Below are positions 1 through 9,733 of a stretch of 64,000 nt of DNA, in pieces (the first letter of the stretch is position 1; every line of letters starts with the position of its first letter). The position numbers and the translations under genes are program-made. Source of the stretch: Tuctoria greenei (taxonomy: Eukaryota; Streptophyta; Magnoliopsida; Poales; Poaceae); assembly GCA_036927565.1 (NCBI GenBank), contig JAYESD010000009.1, positions 153,410,929-153,474,928 of the forward strand, given 5' to 3'. The notes below the pieces were generated by a model. It had not been told where the DNA came from and made no database searches. It was given only the letters and a program-made list of their open reading frames with translations.

Positions 1-393
1 TACCATCAAATCCTATTCTTAGCGTGCAAAGGAATTGGATAGTGAGAAGGCGTGAACCTTTCTCCTCTATGTGAGCAAAGTCATCAAATCCAATTGCATG
101 CCAAATGGAAAGAAATTTGGAGTCCATACCTATTTTGGAGATCAAATGTGGATCGTAAGCCTTGGTGTGGCGGAACTCATGATCTTGGAGAAGCCTACGT
201 GCTTGATCTTCAACTTTTCTTCGTATGTCGAGGTCGTTGTCATGAAGAAGTTGGTGTGGGTTGCCTCTTTCTTCCATGGGAGTGTCCTCACACACACTTC
301 TCCTCCTTGGGCTTGTACCCATGGAAGAGAGGCGTGCACTAGAACATGGCTTGAGCTTGCAGCCTCCTTCCTCTTTCCGAACAACCTCTTCAT
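1..393 (-). pseudogene. Athila ORF-1-like fragment
   Basis: On the minus strand an ATG at 393-391 opens a frame with a basic start (MKRLFGKRKE) and a serine-rich stretch. That frame stops at 142. A second minus frame is open from about 320 to the window edge and encodes a helical stretch followed by EEKGSRLLTIQFL, which resembles the conserved core of the plant ATHILA ORF-1 family. The switch of frame between about 270 and 340 implies a small indel. The function of this family is not established; it sits where some Athila elements carry an env-like region. The 3' part is outside the window. Family assignment is by eye. Confidence 0.5.
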
Positions 394-1078
394 GTCTTTT
401 TGAGTTTAACAAGCAAGAACAAAATAAGGCGAGAAAAATCCAAAAAGAAGCGATGTTTGGAAAACAAAACTCTCAACGAATTTTCTCCTCTTGAAAGCTT
501 GAGTGTAAAATGCAAATGCAAACAAAAGAAAATCTTTTTGGGGATGGATTTGAGCAAGAGTGTTGCAATGAAGAGCAAGAAAAACAAGGTGAGCTAGAGA
601 GTGACTTGGGGAGGTGTAAAATGATATGGTGTGTGAAGAGAAGTGCTCCTCATGACCACAATTTATAGGGTGCACCTTCCAACAGTCACTTAGGGTTCAA
701 AATGTAGCCGTTGGAGGAAGGGGAGCCAATTTGGCTCCACTCCCTGTTCAGTCGACCAGGGGGTTCGGCCGACCTGACAGGTGGCCCCCCTGGTTCCTCT
801 TTTGGCAAATGGCTCCCCAACGGCTATAAAGTTAGCACGTTGGTGAAATGCCACATGTGCAGCTCAGAGAAAATTGTTTTTCAAATAAAAAACTCTTTTC
901 AAATCCAATAAAAATTTTATTTTGAAAAGAAAGAAAGAAAAATGATAGTTGAGAATATAAGATTCTCAACTTACTAGGGAAACTCAAATATGCAATGGGA
1001 AAAATCCAAATGGGGTGGAAAAAGAAAGAAAGAAAGGTAAAGTGGGATACCTACCAATTTGACCTATTGGCGTAGGTC
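394..1078 (-). other. Non-coding spacer of the Athila-type element
   Basis: No gene is seen here. It holds a purine-rich stretch with repeated GAAA on the plus strand (about 920-1040), a block around 735-785 with the palindromic word TCGGCCGA plus CCAGG and GTCGAC words, and a minus-strand TATA-like sequence at 661-667. A leader-like stretch then runs to the ATG at 393. The arrangement resembles a promoter and leader for the ORF-1-like piece. Confidence 0.5.
661..667 (-). promoter_or_regulatory. Putative internal TATA box
   Basis: The minus strand reads CCCTATAAATTG. It lies about 270 bp upstream of the ATG of the ORF-1-like piece and downstream of the TCGGCCGA-containing block. The LTR of the same element has the same relative arrangement, with similar words next to a TATA at 4745-4754. 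This is an inference from sequence only. Confidence 0.4.
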
Positions 1079-3338
1079 TCACCATCGTCCGATGAGATGG
1101 ACATTCCCCCGTCTATATTTTACATCCGGGCCCGGAGGGATGGGCTTGGACGGCTTGTCCTGCTTCTTCCGCCATTCCTTCTATGGCAGCTTGGTGGACT
1201 TGGGCCTTCGTGAAGGTCCAGATGATTCCGTCGCCTTTGGTCGAAACGACGGATTCTCCTCGTAGATTAATCTTCTCATAAATGCAATGAGTGAGTCCAC
1301 CTTTGGAGGTGTGACTTCGACCTCTCTGATGTGTTTATCATTCAGCCCATACTTGATCCGAATCATGGAGCATTGTTCTAATTTTGGTCGAAGTGGATTT
1401 CTCCAGCTCCCACATCTATGCGAGCTTTTGCAGTGCTTAGGAATGGCGCCCAAGAATGAGTGGTGTATCCTTCTCGGTGTCCATATCTAGCACCACAAAA
1501 TCCACGGGTATGAAGCAGTTCCGGATCTTCACCGGGACATCTTCAGCAATACCCGCTGGATAACAGACTGAAGAGTCAGCCAGTTGTAGCTGCATTGGTG
1601 TTGGAGTCAGCTCTGTGAAGTTCAGCTGGTCGAACACATCCTTGGGCATCACACTAACACTTGCTCCCAAATCACAAAGTGCCTTATCAAAGTAGTGAGC
1701 CCCAATTGAGCATGAAATGGTAGGACATCCGAGGTCCTTCTTCTTTTCAGGAAGCCTATTGAGGATGGCTGCACTGCAGTCTTTCGTAAGCTTGACGACC
1801 TCAGTGGTGGGCAATGGCCGTTTGTTGTTCAATATGTCCTTGAGATAGCGAGCATAAGTGGGGACTTGCATCGCATCAATCAAGGGCACATTGATGTGGA
1901 TCTTTTGGATAATCTCAACAAAATGGTTGAATTGCTCATCCACTGTTAGCTTCCTTTGTCTGTGAGGGAATGGCAATAAGTTGGTGTATTCAAAGTGTTT
2001 GGCCATTCTCTCACCAAGTAATTCACTTGGGACATCCTCCTTCTCAGGTTCAGTTGTCCTCTTTTCTTGTGTGGGATATGGTGGGTCACGAGTGGTCTTT
2101 CCTCCTCTCATAACCATTGCACTGACGTTCTCCACTGGGGCTTCTGGCTGCCCTGGAATTTTGTTGCTTTCTAATGGAGGGACAATTGCAGAAAGTTATG
2201 CCAACTGAGTCTCCAACATCTTGTTGAAGCTTAGTTGATTCTTGAATGCTGAGGATAGTCCTTCAATCTTTGCATTGATATTCTCTAGGGTCTTGTCATT
2301 AGCTGACAGCTTCTTGGATAGGGCCTCGTTGATCTTGAGCTGGCTAATGGCAAGTTCTCTCAAGTTGGGCTGATTTCCAGGGTTGCCATTGTTGTTGTAC
2401 CCTCCTTGAAAGAATGGGCGTCGTTGACCCCACCCTTGACCCCTTGGACGATAGCCATGGTTGTTGTTGAAATTTCCGTTGTTGGCGAGGTATAAGGTAT
2501 CCTCACGAGTTTCTGGGCAATCATTGCCCATATGACCCGTGTCGCCACAGACTTCACACGTGATGTGAGAGTCTAGGGCATAGGCATTGCCAGACACTTC
2601 ACCACTGGCTTGTCCATCAATTTTCTTCATTAGGAGGTCCAATTTTGCAGCGATCATGTCCACCTCCTTCAAGGTGTGCATGCCTCGCTGTCGGGTATGG
2701 AGACGTTCATCGTTCCATCCCATGTTGGACACCATCTTCTCAATAAGATCTTTAGCTTTTGGCACCATCAATGAGAAGAAGGCTCCTCCAACAGCAGCAT
2801 CCAAATGGTCACGAGCTGATGGGATCATCCCGTTATAGAAGTTTTGAATAAGAAGCCAATCATCCATCCCATGGTGGGGACAGGCTAGGATGTACTCCTG
2901 AAGCCTTTCCCATGCCTCGGGAATAGATTCCTTGGGCTCTTGCTGAAAGCTGGAAATCCTTCCACGTAGGGCATTGGTTTTGCCCAACGGGAAGAATTTG
3001 GCGAGGAATGCCGTAGAACATTTCTCCCAAGTGTATACAACACTTCGGTTCGCATAGAACCACTGTTTCGCTCTCCCAAGGAGAGAGAATGGGAACAGTC
3101 TCAGACGGATCGCATCTGGAGACACGTCCTTGATCTTAAAAGTGCTACAGATCTCAAGGAATTGTTGCAGGTGAGCACTTGCATCCTCGTTAGCCTTCCC
3201 ACAGAATGGGTTGGCTTGCACCATAGTGATAAGGCCAGTTTTGATCTCAAAGTTCACATCTCCCGTGTTAATAGTGGGCCCAATAGGCACATTGTTAGCA
3301 TAGGGACTTGAGAACTCGCGAAGGGTCTTCTGAGCCAT
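1079..3338 (-). pseudogene. Athila-type gag-protease polyprotein, broken
   Basis: The minus-strand ORF starts at 3338 (MAQKTLREF) about 220 bp past the primer-binding site. The first 200 residues are a retrotransposon gag domain (motifs FLEICSTF, AKQWFYANR, AFLAKFFPLGKTNALRGRISSFQQ in part). A CCHC knuckle (CEVCGDTGHMGNDC) lies at about 2516-2557. A glycine/asparagine-rich stretch and a leucine-heptad helix follow. A TAA at 2196-2198 interrupts the frame and resembles a CAA-to-TAA change. The aspartic protease follows (ALCDLGASVSVMPKDVF, then TPLILGR). Just after LILGR, near 1446, the frame shifts by one base. Downstream coding continues in shifted frames to 1079, with another TAG at about 1181. 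Gag builds the particle and the protease cleaves the polyprotein. No polymerase domain follows. Confidence 0.8.
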
Positions 3339-3542
3339 TGGCGTTTGGACTATTGGTGCAGAAATGTTGGCTTGCTTTGCCGCTCGAATCTTTTGAGGAG
3401 TAACGACATGGGGTCAGTCTCTCAGAAGAGATTCAGGATCTTCAACAAAGTTTTCCGGTAGGCGGAAACCATACATACACTACCCTGTTTTCACATTTAA
3501 AATGCAAAAACAAAGAATGGTTATCCTACTAAAATCCTACCC

Positions 3543-3560
3543 AGGGTACTAGGGCGCCAG
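3543..3560 (-). promoter_or_regulatory. Primer-binding site (TGGCGCC type)
   Basis: The minus strand reads TGGCGCCCTAGTACCCTG, starting 8 nt inside the LTR edge at 3569. TGGCGCC is a common start for primer-binding sites of plant gypsy elements. The rest does not match an obvious tRNA by eye, so the primer tRNA is not assigned. Confidence 0.6.
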
Positions 3561-3568
3561 AAATTCTT

Positions 3569-5240
3569 GTTGACGGCTCCTAAGGTATACTAACAAATCA
3601 TCCCTGGCAAAGGTACCAGAAATGCTTGTTGGTATTACTTACGCACCATTAACTAAACATATCCAACTGATGTGTTAGAAATGCTTGTTAATGGTTCTAT
3701 TGGATCACAGAGTGAATTCCGCAAGCGCACGGAGGTATCATTGTAGCATTTACCCTTAAGAGTATTCCCAAGGGTGTCATTTATTTGATCCCAAAGGAAG
3801 GTGGGGTAGAGAAATAACAATCATCAAGTGGAAAAGGTAGAAAGGTCTAGGTAAGAATCTAGTAAGGATGGATAAAATAATAGTGGAGATAGTGTGACAC
3901 ACACAAAAGCTTTCAAGTCTAAGGGGGATAAGAGGATCCTAGAGGTTAGTTAAGGTTGAGAGTTATGGAGGTACTCCTACTATGCTCTATTGTACATATA
4001 CATAGTCTAAACTAATTATTCATAAGCTAGATCAATAGTGAATACTTATGCTATGTGGTTCAACACATCGAACACGGGCTTACCCCTAGCAATACTAGGG
4101 TGACTCCCGCCAAGAGCCTGTGGCATAGCCGAACATGGAGGATTACAAAGGACAGATAGGGCTGTCACCACCTACTGCCTACCTCTTCAATCCGTGGGTC
4201 TACGAGACATTCAATGCTACTTAGCTATCCTAGCACCATGCTAGCATATTAAGTAATTACCTTAAGAGCCTAGGCACAATCCATCCTAAGGCAATGAATT
4301 GAATCATCATTGAATCAATGTTGATACATAGCATAATTATCCATACTAACCTAGTTATGTTATAATTAACTAGACTATAGTGGGGGTCTATAGGTTCTAT
4401 GATAATGAGATATGTTCATGATGAAATAGTCATAGAAGCTATACCTTCCACATACATGGACTCCACAATCAAACAAGAAACGCTTTGCCCAATTATATGT
4501 ATAAGTAGAGACTAAATATACCATCTTTATTATGCATAAAGTCACAAATACAAGAAAGAATACATGAGCCATACCTTTCCTAATGTAGGATTGGGAAGAG
4601 AGAGACTCCTTACTCCTTTCCCAATTTGGACTTGGGACTAGAGACTCTCCTATCTACAACCTAACTCCTCTAAGACTATGGATGATAGTGTATACAATAG
4701 AGATGAAGCTCAAGTGGTGTTTGTTGAAGTGAGGGGTAGGGGGTCCTATTTATACTAGTGTTGAGGTCGGTTCCTGCCACCAAAAGCGCGTGAATCAGTC
4801 ACCATTGACTCCAGGGAGCCAGGAGGAGCCAACACGTGGAGTTTGACCGAGTTTGGCGCCAGGAAGAGGTCGGCCGAACTCCTGGTTCGACCGACCTGGT
4901 CAAGGCACCAATTCTCGTGTGCTTTCTCCAAGTGGCTGTCAGGTGGGTTCCCTTGATGTATATGGGTGCAACACCGTTGGATCTCCTTGGATACTTCTGT
5001 TTGTGGGCCATTTTATCCATGGGATGCCACATGTCGTCGCCTGATTGACTGGGCTGATATTTTATAGGATTGGTCCCTCTACATTTCCTTATTTCCTGCA
5101 TAAAATGTTGCATACACATATTTCTCCAAGTCCAAGTGGAATTAGGTTATATAGTAAGGTGATGTGTGCAAGAAATGACAAATCCTTCACATAATTGAGT
5201 TAAATTGACAGATGAAATCGGTATATAACAGTTGTCAACA
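3569..5240 (-). repeat. 5' LTR of the Athila-type element
   Basis: The 1672 bp segment is bounded by the inverted ends TGTTGAC and GTCAACA. It lies between the primer-binding site and unrelated sequence. It is read on the minus strand with the TATA at 4745-4754. The U3 side contains a block near 4845-4905 with TTCGGCCGACC, GGTCGGTCGAACC and GGCGCC words. No second copy lies in the window, so the boundaries rest on the matching ends and the primer-binding site. Confidence 0.75.
4745..4754 (-). promoter_or_regulatory. LTR TATA box (TATAAATAGG)
   Basis: The minus strand reads TATAAATAGG about 490 bp inside the upstream end of the LTR. This is where the U3/R boundary of a plant LTR is normally found. 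A block of self-complementary GGTCGGCCGAAC-like words lies about 100 bp upstream. Confidence 0.65.
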
Positions 5241-5638
5241 CCCGTGATGCCTTCGAGTATATCCGGCAGGTCGAAGGTGAGGCCCACGTCAGCTACAATG
5301 TGGTTGGGTTCGTCGCGATGAAATGTACCAACAAGGAGTGCTATCGGTGTCGGCATGAAGCCATGAATAGTATCGATGGTGTCGTCTGGAGGTTCCTGGG
5401 CAGGCCTCGTCTGGAAGCGCAGCCGGTGGCGGTGCCCGACATTGACGATGATGCTTGGGGCTGCTCAATAGGGGGGAACCAGGGAACTGCCCGCTGCGGC
5501 AGGCCAGGTACGTGGGAGGAGTGGAGAGTCTTCTGTACTGAGAACTATAGGATTAAGCACGAGCATGACCTGTTCTGCCGTCTGGCGTTGTACTCTATGG
5601 GTTATATTCCCTCCATTCCCGTTTGGATGCACCCCTAG
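5241..5638 (+). pseudogene. Unidentified coding remnant, possibly host
   Basis: This frame is open from the LTR edge at 5240 to a TAG at 5636-5638, about 130 codons. It is GC-richer than the surroundings. The peptide has a cysteine cluster (CTNKECYRC), an acidic run (PDIDDDAWGC), aromatic residues (GTWEEWRVFCTENYRIKHEHDLFCR) and a C-terminus YIPSIPVWMHP. It does not resemble retrotransposon gag, polymerase or known transposases. I do not recognise the family. No start codon of its own is evident and the left part is cut by the Athila LTR, so it may be an exon disrupted by that insertion. It could also be a chance ORF, though its length and composition argue somewhat against that. Confidence 0.35.
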
Positions 5639-5885
5639 TTCTCCCAACGCCAATTAAAAGAGAACAAAGGGAGTATATAAAATAGACTTGTATGTGTTTC
5701 CCCTATGCCCGCTTGTCTCTGATGAATGTTGCACTTGTTGTGTTTCCCCTATGCGCGCTTGTCTTTTGTTTAGCCCCGTTTGCATCAAAAGAAACTCACG
5801 GGACAGTTTAAAAAAATGGATTCTTCTGGAAATGAAATACATTCAATCATACAGTAGTTTGGAACAAAGGAAATCAATGTTCCCT

Positions 5886-6188
5886 TCTCTCTGTTTATTA
5901 TCTCCACTTTTCATTCCAGTCGTCGCTAATCGACAGAACTAGCTGTTACATAATCCCCAATAAACACAAAATAAACTAATCGACACATCTAGTCCGCATC
6001 ACTTCTCTTGAAGCAGTGGTAATAACTTCTGACCGCGTATAGGAGTAGTGGTAATGATTACACTGCGTATAGGGGCATAGAGTCAGTGGTACGTTAGAGT
6101 TCTACCTATCTTTTTCTAGCATTTTTCCCGTCCTTTCTTTTCTTTTCTCTCTGCTGATTGTCTCAACTTTTCTTTCCAGTCGTCGCTA
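5886..6188 (+). repeat. 43-bp direct repeat pair, 260 bp apart
   Basis: Copies at 5886-5928 and 6146-6188 start TCTCTCTG and end TTCCAGTCGTCGCTA, with scattered mismatches between. The material between includes the unit found inverted near 9700. The origin is unknown. Confidence 0.6.
6032..6098 (+). repeat. Distant inverted repeat, left copy
   Basis: The block GCGTATAGGAGTAGTGG and its continuation through a GATTACAC core to ACGTTAG matches the reverse complement of 9668-9731 with few mismatches over about 65 bp. The two copies are 3.6 kb apart. Flanks beyond the match do not align, so these may be two dispersed copies of one small repeat and not the ends of one element. Confidence 0.6.
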
Positions 6189-6426
6189 CCTGTTAGTATT
6201 GTATACTACTTTACAGACCACTTTGCAGGCCCTGCTGCGGGTGATCTCCTGGCACCTCCAGCGGCTAAAGTATCGTACATGCAACTTTAGAAGCCACCGA
6301 CGATGTGGAGGGTCATTCATTAACAGATAATACAGATAGAACAGATAGTTCACTAAATAGCATATAGAAAACAAAATAATAAATGAAACAGATGAACAAC
6401 ATTGAGTTCATTATCATAAAACATTA

Positions 6427-6533
6427 CAGCCTCCTACCTATATTACTTGTCGTTAGAACAAGTTTTTTAATTCATATTTGAACTAGAAAACTTGTCCTAA
6501 TTACTAACGACAAGTAATATGGGAAGGAGGAAG
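6427..6533. mobile_element. Stowaway-like MITE
   Basis: The 107 bp element is flanked by TA dinucleotides at 6425-6426 and 6534-6535. Its arms are inverted repeats: the left arm contains CCTCCTACCTATATTACTTG and the right arm reverse-complements to CCTCCTTCCCATATTACTTG. The CCTCC(Y)..CATATTACTTGTCG style and TA target site are characteristic of plant Stowaway (Tc1/mariner-related) MITEs. It has no coding capacity. Confidence 0.8.
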
Positions 6534-6674
6534 TACAAAACATGAAAATCAGCATTACGAAACAAGAAAAAATAAACATCACAAAAACAAGAAGAGAAAA
6601 ACATCACGACTGGATTAATCAGTGTCAAAAGATTTCCTGTTTTAAAGTTGGGTTGAACTAGAATGTAATCAGAT

Positions 6675-6874
6675 GTTTGGTGCAATCGTGCAATCAACCA
6701 TCTTCAATCGTTTGATCGATCTACATTACGGTCATTGAATCTTTTTATTTAACGCCCTCCACCAGGTGGAAGGGTGGTGGTGATGGTGGAAGGGGTTAAA
6801 TGAAAAGAGGTAATAACCGTAGGATGTATAGATCCAACGAATGAAAATCTTTGATTACACGATTGCACCAAAAC
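6675..6874. mobile_element. Foldback MITE-like element, family unknown
   Basis: The 200-bp segment has long imperfect inverted arms of about 75 bp. The left arm begins GTTTGGTGCAATCGTGCAATC and the right arm reverse-complements to GTTTTGGTGCAATCGTGTAAT. The arms meet at a CCACC-rich centre near 6770. A target-site duplication could not be settled, so the superfamily is not assigned. Confidence 0.65.
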
Positions 6875-7324
6875 TTTAATTGCATGTAGGGCTGTCAACG
6901 AGTCAAACTCGAGCGAGTTTGTTTCTATCATATATAAAAATTGTGTCCGATAGAACATTTTAATAGAATTATATAGTTTAGTTAATCATACGTACATATC
7001 ATAGATGACAACAACAAATGAGCTTACTCAAACTTTTTGAGCTTGACCTCATCAAGCTAGCAATACTCAACTTCATCCTCAAATTTTCAATCAAAACTAA
7101 GTTTGGTCCTTGAACTTTCAAATGGGTCAATTATTTAGTCCATCAACTTCAAAAAACCGTTTCACTTTCATCCTTAGTATGAGTTGGACATCCACATTGG
7201 CATGCCACATAAGCTATTATGCCATGTACATCATCTACCCCGACCACCTCACTTAGGAAAAGATAATAATTTTTTATCATCTTAAAAAATGACTAGCTAA
7301 TTGGGGTGGATTTACGTAGTTGCA

Positions 7325-7326
<2 letters not shown>
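6875..7326. other. Intergenic, possible decayed MITE pieces
   Basis: No gene is seen. The stretch begins AGGGCTGTCAACGAG, a style common at ends of plant non-autonomous transposons. It also contains TTGGTCCTTGAACTTTC and TTTAGTCCATCAACTTC near 7105-7150, a phrase pair that recurs in some plant MITEs. No matching opposite ends were found, so no element is called. Confidence 0.4.

Positions 7327-7381
<55 letters not shown>
7327..7381. repeat. (AT)n microsatellite, about 27 units
   Basis: This is an uninterrupted alternation of A and T for about 55 bp. Any reading frame through it (repeated Tyr-Ile) is an artefact. Confidence 0.98.
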
Positions 7382-7384
<3 letters not shown>

Positions 7385-7576
7385 CTCCTCCAATTTTGTT
7401 TTGCAAAACCATCAAGTAATATATCCTATGTCATATTACATATGTAAAAATATTTTACAATATAAAACTTTTAAGCCTAGGGAAGAGCAAACACAGCAAA
7501 AACAGAGAGGAAGAGCAAACTTTTAAGCCTAGGTAATAAAATATAAAATGAAGCTACGCGGTTGGTTGGGTACACG
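7382..7576. other. AT-rich spacer with small duplication
   Basis: CTTTTAAGCCTAGG occurs at about 7468 and 7518, and AAGAGCAAAC follows or precedes each copy, giving a short tandem duplication of roughly 50 bp. Nothing else is evident. Confidence 0.6.
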
Positions 7577-8055
7577 TACAGTCCGGGTCGGTGTGCCGGT
7601 GCACCTTAACCCCCGTCGTGCAAGGTTTTTGATAAAAAACTGACTACGACCCCCGCAGTCAGTTATTCAACAAAAAACTTGCATGCCACCCGCTTGCCTC
7701 CTCCCATTTGTACTCCCATGCGTACTCCCGCTGACGTGTCATCATCTTATTTGTTGTGAAGGTATGGTAGTTAAACTAAGCATTAATAAAGGAACCAATA
7801 ACATTTTGATACATCAGCGAGATGACGCATGGGAGGGCAGAACTGGAGGCCCCCGCAGTCAGTTTTTCATCAAGAAACTTGCATGCCGCTCATCACTGAG
7901 GCTTTGCTGGTTTGTCTGGTGGTGAACCGCATGCGTCATCGGAAACCTAGATGGAGTTAGAGGATAGGAATCAGAACATACCTGCAGGGGTCTTCCAACC
8001 ACCACCGGGGACGCACGACGGGGGTTAAGGTACACCGGCACACCTGAACCGTACA
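7577..8055. mobile_element. Non-autonomous foldback element with 44-bp arms
   Basis: The left arm (7577-7621) and right arm (8013-8055) are inverted copies sharing GTGTGCCGGTG, then CACCTTAACCCCCGTCGTGC or its near match. Inside, a 38-bp block beginning CCCCCGCAGTCAGT occurs at 7650-7687 and again in direct orientation at 7850-7887, exactly 200 bp apart. No transposase is present. The target-site duplication is not resolved, so the superfamily is uncertain. Confidence 0.65.
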
Positions 8056-8077
8056 TATGTGCCGGTGAAGATGGAAC

Positions 8078-8164
8078 TCAGCAATCTCACGGTTATGGAT
8101 AGAAAAAAAAGGATGAAGAAAAAGGATGGCGCACGTTTCGATCTATGAACCGTGAGACTGCTGA
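8078..8164. repeat. Small foldback repeat
   Basis: Arms CTCAGCAATCTCACGGTTAT and the reverse complement of CCGTGAGACTGCTGA at the right end pair over about 22 bp around an A-rich centre. It could be a very short MITE or the tip of a hairpin. No target-site duplication was resolved. Confidence 0.5.
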
Positions 8165-8656
8165 CTTTCATTTTAATTGGCCAGTTCTCGATTCTGCTGA
8201 GTCATTGTTGTTGTACGTGGTGTTTGGTTGAGACAATGCAACTTGTGGTCATAACGATAAGATTAAAAAGAGGAGTATATCAAATTCAAAAATCTTCATT
8301 ACGCCAGGTCGTATGATGGTCGGACACTCTCCAATCCACTTAGATTGAAGTGGATCCACTCCTACCCAAACGAGGAAAAAAATTTATGGATACGGTATGC
8401 ATATCCAAGGCTGTGCATACTGTTCCACATTTGTGACGTGTCCACATGAACGGACAAATGAAGCAGTTGCATGACTTTGACATGTGTCCACATGAACGAA
8501 CGAGGTCGTATGATGACCGGACATGACAGGGATAACGCCAGGATTAATTCCAGGAATTGTATCCTCGTCACTTGCAATCTATGCACCACCTGGGCCCAGG
8601 TTGTGCATTGGTCACCTGACATATTCCCTACCTCTGCCCCCGCGTGCGATGTCCAT
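8165..8656. other. Intergenic with short direct repeats
   Basis: No gene is seen. GGTCGTATGATGG and GGTCGTATGATGA, each followed by a CGGACA word, occur near 8307 and 8505. GTGTCCACATGAACG occurs near 8438 and 8486. A CACCTGGGCCCAGGTTGTG palindromic word lies near 8586-8605. Confidence 0.5.
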
Positions 8657-9104
8657 TAGGGGTGGGCAAAAAAACTGAGACTGAAAAACCGAAACCGAAA
8701 AAATAGAGACCGGAACCGAAAAAACCTAAATATCGGGTATCGGGTAATTATGCGTGGTAAACTATGAACAATTCAAATTTAGATATTTTATTTTCGAGTT
8801 GTGATGTGTGAAGTTGTTGTATTTAAACGTTTATTTGTGATTTTTCATTTGTCAATTTATAATAAATTACCTCATGGGATTAAATTTATCAATCATATTA
8901 AATTTGTGCAAACATGACATGGATATAATGTATAATTCGGATATATCGGGTAGGACCGAAGACCGAAACAGAATTTTGGTACCCAAAATTTTCGGGTACC
9001 TAATATTATTACAACCATTCGTGCACTGATTTCAAGAAACCAAATTTTGAAAAATACCGAAATACCCAAACTAAAATATCGGGTAGACCGAATGCCCACC
9101 CCTA
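8657..9104. mobile_element. hAT-like non-autonomous element
   Basis: Ends are TAGGGGTGGGCA on the left and TGCCCACCCCTA on the right, perfect 12-bp inverted repeats. Subterminal regions are rich in ACCGAAA/TCGGGTA words on opposite strands. TAGGG-type ends with such subterminal repeats are typical of plant hAT-derived short elements. No clear 8-bp target duplication was found (left flank ends GTCCAT, right flank begins GTCCGTAA), so the superfamily is likely but not proven. Confidence 0.65.
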
Positions 9105-9565
9105 GTCCGTAATGAATTCGTGCGAGCGATTTTGACAAGCTGTGAATGATTTATCCCACCTAGGAAAGTTGAGCTCGTTGCAATGAGAATATAAGGCAAC
9201 ACACACTATTGTAGTAGACATTCGATTGAAAAAAGATGTCGTACAAGACTTCTGCACGCTCCGTTCGATTTCGATCGGGCGAGCTCCATTTGACATTGTC
9301 CGCTCGCCCGGTTGAAATCAAACGGGACGTGTAGGAGGCATGTACGGAGTGGATGTTTTTTTATATAAAACTATGAGCCCTTTCCGCGTCAAATTAAAAA
9401 ACTGCCATGAAGCCGACGGGACATGTCGAGCTGTTGCGATAACCGAGAGGGATGCAAACCGCGATTTTTTATCAGCATAATTTTTCCCCGCATACGCTGG
9501 GCCCTTTGCGTGTCAAATTAAAAATTTCTCCTTTTATAGAAAAATATCTCCTTTAATGACGCACC
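9105..9565 (+). repeat. Large direct repeat, copy 1
   Basis: The 461 bp unit beginning GTCCGTAATGAATTCGTGCG recurs at 9734-10167. It contains an internal 23-bp imperfect inverted repeat (about 9260-9283 with 9301-9324) built around GATTTCGATCGGGCGAG, and a sub-repeat GTCAAATTAAAAA used twice. It has no coding potential. It could be an LTR-like or MITE-like unit of unknown family. Confidence 0.75.
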
Positions 9566-9667
9566 GAGAGCAAGTGCATACCGTTCTCAGATGGTGCCAA
9601 ACGTACTTTCTTCTCATGTCTTCAATCGTCGTTTCCTGATCGTGGCACCATCTATATACGACTGGCC

Positions 9668-9731
9668 CCAACGTAACACTGGCTCAATGCCTCTATACGC
9701 GGTGTAATCATTACCACTACTCCTATACCCG
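9668..9731 (-). repeat. Distant inverted repeat, right copy
   Basis: The reverse complement of this segment matches 6032-6098, including GGAGTAGTGGTAATGATTAC. It lies immediately before copy 2 of the large direct repeat. Confidence 0.6.
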
Positions 9732-9733
9732 GT

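Larger units (their letters stand above)
1..5240 (-). mobile_element. Athila-type Ty3/gypsy element, partial, non-autonomous
   Basis: Read on the minus strand the order is LTR (5240 to 3569), primer-binding site beginning TGGCGCC (near 3560), gag with one zinc knuckle, protease, a long non-coding stretch, then an Athila ORF-1-like piece at the window edge. The gag style and order fit the Athila lineage of Ty3/gypsy. No reverse transcriptase, RNase H or integrase motif was found between the protease and position 1, so this copy looks like a deletion derivative that would depend on enzymes supplied by other copies. The other LTR lies outside the window, so the target-site duplication cannot be checked. 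The LTR edge at 5240 abuts an unrelated open frame. Confidence 0.75.
5639..6426. other. Intergenic, AT-rich, with short repeats
   Basis: No gene is seen. A 43-bp segment at 5886-5928 recurs imperfectly in direct orientation at 6146-6188, both ending in TTCCAGTCGTCGCTA. A segment at 6032-6098 recurs inverted at 9668-9731. The phrase TGTGTTTCCCCTATGC occurs twice near 5694 and 5738. Confidence 0.6.

Noticed and set aside
7320..7526. 68-codon ORF with repeated Tyr-Ile
   Set aside because: It is a translation of the (AT)n microsatellite.
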